DNA of 17,146 bases from JBBDMX01 sp038241095 (lineage in GTDB: Bacteria; Planctomycetota; Phycisphaerae; Phycisphaerales; Phycisphaeraceae). Both the position numbers and the translations under genes were made by a program. This document shows positions 1-5,700 of the stretch, in pieces (position 1 is the stretch's first letter; every line of letters begins with the position of its first letter). Under the pieces are notes generated by a model that did not search any database, was not told the origin of the DNA, and saw nothing but the letters and a program-made list of their open reading frames with translations. The stretch is taken from NCBI GenBank assembly GCA_038241095.1, contig JBBRGB010000042.1, positions 1 to 17,146 on the forward strand. The letters are read 5' to 3'.

Positions 1-279
1 CGGCCCGATTCCGCGCTGTATATCAACTGTGAAAATCAGGCCCGTGGCCTGCGCACGCATCGCTATACCCTAGCCCGCCAACACAAACTGTTTATCAGCC
101 CCTTGGAAGCCGGCCCCAACGCCGCGGCGTTCCCGCTCACCGAGCTTTACGACAACCAGGAAGACCCGTTCCAACTGCGCAACATCGCCCGCGATAAGCC
201 GCAACTGGTTTCCGAACTGCGCGGTGAACTTGAAAACTGGCTGGCCCGCACCGGCGACCCTTGGACGTGGGACAACTGA
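1..279 (+). CDS. Sulfatase, C-terminal fragment (5' end outside window)
   Basis: Frame 1 is open from the first base to a TGA at 277-279 and gives 92 residues. The segment GLRTHRYTLA (about residues 16-25) followed by ELYDNQEDPFQLRNIA (48-63) is the usual end of type I sulfatases, where the line reads roughly 'vRT.ryKy... LYDLenDP.E..NLA', then a last helix and a closing WL.RTGDPW. These enzymes hydrolyse sulfate esters, often of polysaccharides, and need a formylglycine made from a Cys or Ser in the N-terminal half, which is not in this window, so activity cannot be judged. Planctomycetes carry many such genes. The stop lies 107 bases before the next gene on the same strand. Family assignment is firm; the substrate is unknown. 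Confidence 0.85.
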   Translation, partial: RPDSALYINCENQARGLRTHRYTLARQHKLFISPLEAGPNAAAFPLTELYDNQEDPFQLRNIARDKPQLVSELRGELENWLARTGDPWTWDN

Positions 280-296
280 GTGCTTGCCCCGCAACG

Positions 297-318
297 CCAT
301 CGAAAATGGTTTTCATGG
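297..318 (+). terminator. Weak hairpin after the sulfatase stop
   Basis: CCAT (297-300) pairs with ATGG (315-318) and GAAAA (302-306) with TTTTC (310-314), with one bulged C at 301 and a three-base loop. It starts 17 bases after the sulfatase stop, where a terminator would be expected. There is no T-run after it and half of the stem is A-T, so it may do nothing. Confidence 0.2.
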
Positions 319-386
319 ATGCCGCATCATCCAATGTCTCTATCCTTGATTGACCTTCGTCGCTTCACTCCACAAAGAAAGCTCCC

Positions 387-1457
387 ATGCACGCAACGAT
401 GACTCCGCGCCAACGCTGGCTGGCGCAGCTCGACGGCCAAGCGCCCGACCGCATCCCCACCGACTATTGGGCCACCGGCGAGTTCCACGCCCGGCTCAAA
501 CGCGATCTCCAACTCGGCGACGACGATGAACAACTTTGGCACCGTTTGCACATCGACGCCCCGCGCCACTTCGGCGTCGGTTACACCGGCCCAAAACTTC
601 ACGAACACCCCGAGGCCGACATCTGGGGCATTCGCCGCACACGCATCCAGCACGGCAGCGGCACCTACGATGAGGCCACGCATCATCCCCTGGCGGAGTT
701 CGAGACCGTCGAACAACTCCACGCCTACCCCTGGCCCGACGCGACGAAGCACAACTTCGATGATTTCGCCAAAGCGGTCAAGGCCGACGACGGCCACCGC
801 ATTCGCCGCATCGGCAGCTACGAGCCGTTTTTGCTCTATTGCTACTTGCGGGGCATGGAGCGGGCCTTTGAGGACATGCTCATCGAGCCGGAGTTTCTCC
901 AGGCGGCCTTGCAACACATTTTCGATTTTTCCCTGGCGGTGAACCGGCGCTTGTGGGAGTTGGCCGACGGCAAGGCCGACATCATGTATCTGGCTGAAGA
1001 CTTGGGCGCTCAGACCGGGCCGCTTTTTGGCTTGGAGACCTACCGCAAGCTCATCATGCCCCATCAGCAACAGATGGCGGCGGCGGCCAAGTCCTTCAAC
1101 GTCCGACTCTTCTACCACACCGACGGCTCGGCGCGATCCTTCCTCCCCGACCTCATCGACACCGTGGGCATCCACATCCTCAACCCCATCCAATGGCGCT
1201 GCCCCGGCATGGAACGCGATGGCCTGGTCCGGGACTTCGCTTCCCGCATCGTCTTTCACGGAGCGATGGACAACCAGTTCACCCTCCCCTTCGGCAGCAC
1301 CGAACAGGTCATCGCCGAGGTCAAAGAGAACGTCGCGCTTTTCAAGGGTTCACGCTGGATCTGCGCTCCCTGCCACAACATTCAGCCTCTGACGCCGACG
1401 CAAAACGTCATCGCCATGTACGAGACGATCCACACGATTGGGGCTGTGAAAGGCTGA
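387..1457 (+). CDS. Uroporphyrinogen decarboxylase (URO-D) superfamily protein, methyltransferase-like
   Basis: The 356-residue product matches the URO-D/MtaA fold family: an N-terminal PxDRIPTDYW stretch, YLRGMERAFEDML (around 154-166), HILNPIQWRCPGM after the central sheet, FHGAMDNQ, and a C-terminal CAPCHNIQPLTP then NVIAMYETIH. True HemE enzymes decarboxylate uroporphyrinogen III; relatives transfer methyl groups between corrinoids and thiols, or act in catabolic demethylation. In the zinc-dependent methyltransferases a His-x-Cys motif and a distal Cys hold the metal. Here the equivalent triplet appears to be His244-Thr245-Asp246, while Cys326 and Cys329 remain, so metal use may differ. 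The start at 387 has only a weak purine stretch (AAAGAAAG) upstream. Planctomycete sulfatase neighbourhoods often carry such proteins, which suggests a catabolic rather than haem role. That role is inference. Confidence 0.82.
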   Translation: MHATMTPRQRWLAQLDGQAPDRIPTDYWATGEFHARLKRDLQLGDDDEQLWHRLHIDAPRHFGVGYTGPKLHEHPEADIWGIRRTRIQHGSGTYDEATHHPLAEFETVEQLHAYPWPDATKHNFDDFAKAVKADDGHRIRRIGSYEPFLLYCYLRGMERAFEDMLIEPEFLQAALQHIFDFSLAVNRRLWELADGKADIMYLAEDLGAQTGPLFGLETYRKLIMPHQQQMAAAAKSFNVRLFYHTDGSARSFLPDLIDTVGIHILNPIQWRCPGMERDGLVRDFASRIVFHGAMDNQFTLPFGSTEQVIAEVKENVALFKGSRWICAPCHNIQPLTPTQNVIAMYETIHTIGAVKG

Positions 1458-1481
1458 GTTTTCTCTGGTTTGATGGATTGA

Positions 1482-1505
1482 ACACGAAGACACGAAGACA
1501 CGAAG
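1482..1505. repeat. Three tandem ACACGAAG octamers
   Basis: Exact copies at 1482-1489, 1490-1497 and 1498-1505, followed by AAAGG. They sit in the 215-base spacer between the URO-D-like gene and the secreted-protein gene. This ACACGAAG string is familiar from extragenic DNA of several planctomycetes (recollection, not checked). The rest of the spacer holds a pyrimidine-rich stretch near 1563-1590 and no clear terminator. A TATGAT at 1640-1645 could be a -10 box, but the nearest -35-like string (ATGACA, 1614-1619) is 20 bases away, too far to claim a promoter. Confidence 0.85.
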
Positions 1506-1672
1506 AAAGGCAAAGCAAAAGCAAGCGATCAGAAAACCAGATGCCGCGCAAGCCTCAAGTCCCAAGCTTCAAGCCTTCCCCCCCGGTTTGACCATCAGCC
1601 GGGATGGCTTAGAATGACATCCCGTGATTCGAGTTCCGTTATGATGGGGCGACCTTACGCTGGAGACCGCCT

Positions 1673-2305
1673 GTGAATCGCACCTTCCTGGCCACCTTGT
1701 TGCTCGGTTTGATCCTCGCTTCGTTTCTGGCACCGGCGTTGACGCCGCCGGTGGCCGAGGGGTTCCCCACGCCAGCGATTGTCAGCAAGTCGTGGGACTT
1801 GGAGTTTTCCTACGACAAGCCCCGGCCCATCGCGGTCAAGGGTCTCGACGGCCGCATGCACTGGTTCTGGTATCTGCCTTACAAGGTGGTCAACCGCACG
1901 GGTCAGGATCGCATGTTCGTGCCGGAGTTCACCATCGCCACGGATGAGGGCGACATCATCGCCGCCGGCCGGGGCGTGCCCAGCGCCGTGTACGACGCCA
2001 TCGCCCAACGGATGAACAACCCCTTGCTGGAAAGCCCGGCCCGCATCGTGGGCAAAATCCGCCAGGGCAACGACAACGCCAAAGAAGGCGTCGCCATCTG
2101 GCCGGCGTTTGAAGCCGACATCACCCGGCTGACGGTTTTCGTCGGCGGACTGTCGGGCGAAACCCAACTCGTCGATGTCCCCGGCCAAGATCAGCCCACA
2201 CTCACCAGCAAGACGCTGATGATCGATTACGACCTGCCCGGTCGCCCCGCCGACCCGCAGGATCAGCCCGTGACCGCGGCCGGCAAACGCTGGATCATGC
2301 GCTGA
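1673..2305 (+). CDS. Conserved secreted protein of unknown function
   Basis: The reading frame starts with GTG (1673), with GGAG at 1662-1665 as a plausible ribosome site, and gives 210 residues. The first 25 or so residues form a signal peptide: MNRTF, a hydrophobic core LATLLLGLILASFLAPAL, then a break near PPVAEG. The mature part begins with a beta-rich segment WDLEFSYDKPRPI, then HWFWYLPYKVVNRTGQDRMFVP and RGVPSAVYDAI, MNNPLLESPARIVGKIRQG, and KEGVAIWP. I recall similar proteins in other planctomycetes annotated only as hypothetical; the pattern suggests an exported beta-sandwich domain that describes or binds something, but no family can be named. No cysteines or lipobox are visible, so it is probably periplasmic rather than lipid-anchored. 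It appears to stand alone; the next gene is over 200 bases downstream. Confidence 0.75.
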   Translation: MNRTFLATLLLGLILASFLAPALTPPVAEGFPTPAIVSKSWDLEFSYDKPRPIAVKGLDGRMHWFWYLPYKVVNRTGQDRMFVPEFTIATDEGDIIAAGRGVPSAVYDAIAQRMNNPLLESPARIVGKIRQGNDNAKEGVAIWPAFEADITRLTVFVGGLSGETQLVDVPGQDQPTLTSKTLMIDYDLPGRPADPQDQPVTAAGKRWIMR

Positions 2306-2352
2306 TAATCACCCGCGTTTTCTTCCCCATCCCGTGGCATCCCAACGTCGAT

Positions 2353-2394
2353 CCCACAGAAGAAGTCGCCCAAAACCGCGACTTCATCTGTGGG
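2353..2394 (+). repeat. Intergenic hairpin, copy 1 of the composite element
   Basis: Outer stem CCCACAGA (2353-2360) pairs with TCTGTGGG (2387-2394); inner stem GAAGTCGC (2362-2369) pairs with GCGACTTC (2378-2385). A single A-A mismatch (2361/2386) separates two perfect 8-bp helices, and the loop is eight bases, CCAAAACC. It begins 48 bases after the stop of the secreted-protein gene. A gapless second copy lies at 7465-7506 with compensatory changes. Confidence 0.8.
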
Positions 2395-2406
2395 CTTGCA
2401 ACTTCA

Positions 2407-2454
2407 TCACCCGTTCCGCCCTTCACCCTCTCACCCCCTCACCTTGTCACCCCC
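2407..2454 (+). repeat. Six in-register TCACCnnn octamers, copy 1
   Basis: Octamers start at 2407, 2415, 2423, 2431, 2439 and 2447: TCACCCGT, TCCGCCCT, TCACCCTC, TCACCCCC, TCACCTTG, TCACCCCC. The second is degenerate but keeps phase. The strand is C-rich and nearly free of G. It follows the hairpin at 2353-2394 after the shared string CTTGCA (2395-2400). The same octamers recur at 7519-7558 and 8961-9000. Confidence 0.85.
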
Positions 2455-2473
2455 TCTCTCCACCACCCCCGAT

Positions 2474-2503
2474 TTGGCAACCCGGCCCGCTTGGGCCTAT
2501 CCT
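2474..2503 (+). promoter_or_regulatory. Candidate sigma-70-type promoter for the yggS-like gene
   Basis: TTGGCA (2474-2479, five of six to TTGACA) and TATCCT (2498-2503, four of six to TATAAT) are 18 bases apart. Transcription would begin near 2510, which makes the ATG at 2512 nearly leaderless and favours the ATG at 2530. Based on consensus match only. Confidence 0.35.
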
Positions 2504-2529
2504 AAGGCCGTATGGTATTTGCCCGTCCC

Positions 2530-3522
2530 ATGAATCCGCAGCAGCTTCGGGAGGCTTATCGGCGAGTGACTGATCGCGTGGCCGAGGCTGCGGCGCGCGC
2601 CGGTCGCCACGCCAACGATGTGCTGCTGGTGGCGGTGACCAAATACGCCAGCCCGGATCAGATTCGCGCTTTGGTGGAAATGGGTCACCGCGACTTTGGC
2701 GAAAACCGCGTGCAGCAGTTGCTCCAACGGGTGACGGCCATTGACGAGTTCGTCGCACGGCGAAAACTCTTGGGCCACGCCCGTGAGGATTCGCCAACGC
2801 AAAAAGATGATTCGCTCTGGCCCCAAGTGGTGATGCCGACCAATCAATCGCCCCCTGCCACCACCCGCCAACGCACACGCTCAACCCGTCGCGCCGCAAC
2901 GCTTGGCGAGCAGTCCGCCACTCAGGGCGGCGCGGGTACTTCACCCGTTCGCTGGCACATGATCGGCCACCTGCAACGCAACAAGGTCAAACAGGTCGTC
3001 CCCTTGGTGCGCCTCATCCACAGTCTGGACAGTCTGCGCTTGGCCGAGGAACTGCACCAGTTGGGCGCTCGCCGTGAGAAGCCTATCGAGGTGCTGCTCC
3101 AGATCAACGCCAGCGGCGAGGAGAGCAAGTTCGGCTTGGCGTTGCCGGCCGCGGCCCACGTGGCCGAGCAGATCGACACCATGGTCCACCTGCGGCTGCG
3201 GGGCCTGATGACGATGGCCCCTTGGAGTGAGAAGCCCGAGAATGCCCGGCGGACTTTCGCCCGCACGGCCGAGCTTTTCGACGACATGCGACGCCAACGA
3301 ATCGGCGGGGATGCGTTCAACATTCTGTCGATGGGCATGACCGATGATTTCGAGGTCGCCATCGCGGAAGGTGCCAACATGGTTCGGGTCGGCCGGGCCA
3401 TTTTCGGCGACGCGCCTGAGGATGCCGGCGAACTGGATGGAGAGAGCGTGGCTGATCGTGGGCAGAGTGACGCTGCCCGCATCACCCGTGAGAACGAGAG
3501 TGCCGCCGGCGGACGTCATTGA
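2530..3522 (+). CDS. yggS: YggS/PLPBP-family pyridoxal 5'-phosphate homeostasis protein with internal insert
   Basis: The product is a single-domain alanine-racemase-fold protein of the YggS/PROSC family, which binds PLP and buffers the cofactor pool without known catalysis. The PLP lysine is Lys38 in LLVAVTKYAS. Other family marks are DFGENRVQQ, WHMIGHLQRNK (from Trp142), HSLDSLRLAEEL, VLLQINASGEESKFG, GLMTMAP, LSMGMTDDFEVAIAEG and VRVGRAIFG. I start it at 2530 because MNPQQLREAYRRV fits the family's first helix; an in-frame ATG at 2512 (AAGG four bases before it) adds six residues. The usual length is about 230 residues; this one has 330. Some 50 extra residues lie between Arg67 and Trp142, rich in Arg, Thr, Gln and Ser, and about 35 extra polar residues follow IFG. 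Alone in its unit, downstream of the hairpin-octamer element. Confidence 0.9.
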   Translation: MNPQQLREAYRRVTDRVAEAAARAGRHANDVLLVAVTKYASPDQIRALVEMGHRDFGENRVQQLLQRVTAIDEFVARRKLLGHAREDSPTQKDDSLWPQVVMPTNQSPPATTRQRTRSTRRAATLGEQSATQGGAGTSPVRWHMIGHLQRNKVKQVVPLVRLIHSLDSLRLAEELHQLGARREKPIEVLLQINASGEESKFGLALPAAAHVAEQIDTMVHLRLRGLMTMAPWSEKPENARRTFARTAELFDDMRRQRIGGDAFNILSMGMTDDFEVAIAEGANMVRVGRAIFGDAPEDAGELDGESVADRGQSDAARITRENESAAGGRH

Positions 3523-3523
3523 G

Positions 3524-3752
3524 AAAGTCTTGAGTCTTGAGGGTTGAGTCTTGAGGTCAAAGGCGCGAAGATATAGACGGGCACCAAACGTAAAACCCAG
3601 AATTGAGAGAAACCCTCACGCCTTCGTAACCGGTGTCAATGGAGATGGACTTATTTCCCCGGCAAAAACCGCTCCCTTACAGTCGCGGCTCGCTTTGGTC
3701 TTTCCATGTTTGTCCTAGAACTCAAGACTCAAGCCTCAAGACTCAAGACTTT
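3524..3752. repeat. Inverted repeat with 32-bp heptamer-built arms
   Basis: The left arm (3524-3555) is AAA followed by GTCTTGA repeated at 7-base intervals with one altered unit (GGGTTGA). The right arm (3721-3752) is its reverse complement with a single mismatch (3543 against 3733). The arms enclose 165 bases (3556-3720) that hold no gene, and the right arm runs into seven T bases (3750-3756). The element starts two bases after the yggS-like stop. The core contains CGGCTCGCTTTGG-type wording I associate with planctomycete spacers. It could be a MITE-like insertion, or two copies of a repeat placed head to head. There is no transposase. Confidence 0.75.
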
Positions 3753-3778
3753 TTTTACCCCAGGAGTTGCCAGACCGC

Positions 3779-5506
3779 GTGACCACGCTGGATGTGAATC
3801 GATGGGCCGAGTTGCCACGACGAGTCAGTCTGACTCTGCCGCGATGGTGGCGCGAACTTTCCATCGCTTGGCGGGGGCTGTTGATGACCGGCGCGCTGTC
3901 GCTGCTCTGGCTGGTGTGCCTGTTGCCGCTGACGCTGCACAACACCGTCTTGCCCTATCGCTACCACGCCGACGAGCGCACCAAGGCCGAGCAGGTGCTT
4001 CACGACATGCGGAACTTTCACCATCCCTTGCTGCTGGTCGAAAGCGCCCAGTACGCCAGCCGGTGGTGGCTGGGTCGGCCTGATCCACAAAGCCCTTCCT
4101 CGGTGACGCTGCAACGCATTGTCGAGGTCGGCCGGTTCCTCTCCGCCGCGTTCGCCGCCACCGCCATCGCCGCCCTGGCCTTGACGGCCTACTGGATGCG
4201 CGGCTGGCTGGGGATGCTGTGCGTGGGAGTGGTCGCGGGGCTGTCGCCCTCACTGTTGATTTACGCCCACGATTTCAAGGAGGACACCGCCCTAGTCATG
4301 GGCCTGGCGCTGGTGCTGGCCGGACTAGCGGCCTGCTATCGCTACCGCAATCTCCCAACCATCGCGGCCTTGGGCGTCGCCTGCGGCTTGGCGGTGTCGG
4401 GCAAGTATGTCGGCATCGTGGGGCTGGCCATTGCCCTGCCCGTGGTCTGGACGCTCGCAATGCCGCCGCGTTCCACCCGCCCTTCCCGCCGACGCTGGCG
4501 ACTTGTGGTGTTGCTGGCGACGTTCGTCGCGGTGACGCTCGTCATCAACCACCGCGCCTTGATGGATTGGCCGTCGTTCGCCAAATCATTCAGTTTCGAG
4601 GCACGCCACGGGATGACCGACCACGACGGCGTGACCACCGGCCTGCCCAATGTCCACTGGCTTTTCCAATGGTGGCGTGAGACGACGCTGCCCATCGCCG
4701 CCTTGGCCGGGCTGCATCTGCTCTTGACCCTGCGTCACTGGCGGCAACGCACGCCCTTGGCGCGGATCGTCGCCCTGTCCCCCGCCGTCTATCTGACGAT
4801 GCTGACACTGGCCTGCCCGATTCCTTTTAATCGCTATCTCTTGCCAGTGATGGTGCTGACGCATTTCATCGCGGGGCTGGGCGTGTTGGATGCCGCGGGG
4901 CTGGCGCTGAAGCTGAGTCAACGCTTTTTTTCAACCTCCGCCGGGGCTTGGTCGAGACTTGGGGAAGCAACTTCTTTTTCCTCCACCCTACCGCGATGGG
5001 CCATAGCCCTCGTCTTGCTGCTGTTGGTCAGCGCCCGGCAGGCACCGCTCATGGCGGATTACCTGCGGCAATTCCCCGATGACAGTCGTCGCCGACTTGA
5101 TGACTGGCTTCGCCAGGAATCGCCCGGCGGGATGCGCATTCTTTCGGACTTCTCAGCCGGTCTGCCCTTGGGCTTCATGCAGCCCGCGGCCGGTCGTGAC
5201 GCCGGGACGAATATCGTGCTTTCGACGGGCCTCTTCGCCGCGGAATGGGGCAGTCTTGATAACGTGCGCAGTCTGGGCATCACGCATGTGGCCATGTGCG
5301 AATTGGCGTACGACCGTTATGTGAATCCGATGATCCACCCCACCGCCAGCCGCGCCGGTGAGTACGAATCCCGCCGCGCGTTTTATCAGGGGCTTTTGGA
5401 TCGCGGTGAAATCATCTGGGACAGTCAAGCCGGCAGCACGCACGCGCCCACGGGCAGTTACACGAATCCAAGGGTGCTGCTGGTGAAGTTGCCTGTCACG
5501 CAATGA
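3779..5506 (+). CDS. Integral membrane glycosyltransferase, ArnT/GT39-like (GT-C fold), first of a tandem pair
   Basis: A membrane protein of about 575 residues with many hydrophobic segments. The first follows a basic N-terminus (around 35-55). It is followed by YHADERTKAEQ with Asp65-Glu66, the acidic pair that GT-C enzymes keep in the first extracytoplasmic loop, then NFHHPLLL. Later marks are FKEDTALVMGLAL (about 165), CGLAVSGKYVG (about 202), PFNRYLLPV, and a soluble C-terminal part with QFPDDSRRRLDDWL, DFSAGLP, TGLFAAEWGSLDN and RRAFYQGLLDRGEIIWDS. Such enzymes move a sugar from a polyprenyl-phosphate donor to a lipid or protein outside the membrane; donor and acceptor here are unknown. 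I choose GTG 3779 because AGGAG (3762-3766) sits 12 bases upstream; a TTG at 3767 directly abuts that site. Its paralogue follows 194 bases later. Confidence 0.82.
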   Translation: MTTLDVNRWAELPRRVSLTLPRWWRELSIAWRGLLMTGALSLLWLVCLLPLTLHNTVLPYRYHADERTKAEQVLHDMRNFHHPLLLVESAQYASRWWLGRPDPQSPSSVTLQRIVEVGRFLSAAFAATAIAALALTAYWMRGWLGMLCVGVVAGLSPSLLIYAHDFKEDTALVMGLALVLAGLAACYRYRNLPTIAALGVACGLAVSGKYVGIVGLAIALPVVWTLAMPPRSTRPSRRRWRLVVLLATFVAVTLVINHRALMDWPSFAKSFSFEARHGMTDHDGVTTGLPNVHWLFQWWRETTLPIAALAGLHLLLTLRHWRQRTPLARIVALSPAVYLTMLTLACPIPFNRYLLPVMVLTHFIAGLGVLDAAGLALKLSQRFFSTSAGAWSRLGEATSFSSTLPRWAIALVLLLLVSARQAPLMADYLRQFPDDSRRRLDDWLRQESPGGMRILSDFSAGLPLGFMQPAAGRDAGTNIVLSTGLFAAEWGSLDNVRSLGITHVAMCELAYDRYVNPMIHPTASRAGEYESRRAFYQGLLDRGEIIWDSQAGSTHAPTGSYTNPRVLLVKLPVTQ

Positions 5507-5514
5507 GCGCTCAT
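5503..5514. repeat. 12-bp perfect palindrome over the stop codon
   Basis: ATGAGCGCTCAT reads the same on both strands and contains the TGA stop (5504-5506) of the first GT-C gene. Too short for a terminator stem; it could be a protein-binding site or chance. Confidence 0.4.
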
Positions 5515-5551
5515 GCGACAGTGTTACGCAACGCATTCCCAATTCTGACTC

Positions 5552-5629
5552 ATAGCCGCAGCGTCCCCGCTGCGCGTCTTGGAGATCAAGGTTGTTCGCA
5601 CGGACGCGCAACGGGGACGTTGCGGCTGT
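5552..5629. repeat. Inverted repeat whose arms are themselves hairpins
   Basis: The arms are 5552-5578 and 5603-5629; 24 of 27 positions are complementary, with a 24-base spacer. Each arm also folds alone: CGCAGCG-TCCC-CGCTGCG (5557-5574) and CGCAACG-GGGA-CGTTGCG (5607-5624). Between the two small stems one G-C pair (5561/5570) is replaced by A-T (5611/5620), so the local stem is conserved by compensation. It lies in the 194-base spacer between the paralogous membrane glycosyltransferase genes, which holds nothing else I recognise. The wording resembles dispersed planctomycete spacer repeats I remember. Confidence 0.75.
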
Positions 5630-5700
5630 AAGGAAGACAACTCACAGCGCATCGAACGCAGAAACGAATGTCCGTCGCAATCGCGTAAACTGCGAGTCGG

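Noticed and set aside
327..1259. Long minus-strand open frame opposite the URO-D-like gene
   Set aside because: Its product matches no family and it lies wholly opposite a well-supported gene; high GC content produces such antisense frames.
1614..1645. Promoter for the secreted-protein gene
   Set aside because: ATGACA and TATGAT each match consensus at five of six bases, but the 20-base spacing is too long to claim it.
2407..2454. CRISPR-like array
   Set aside because: The 8-base units are adjacent with no spacers, and no cas genes are present.
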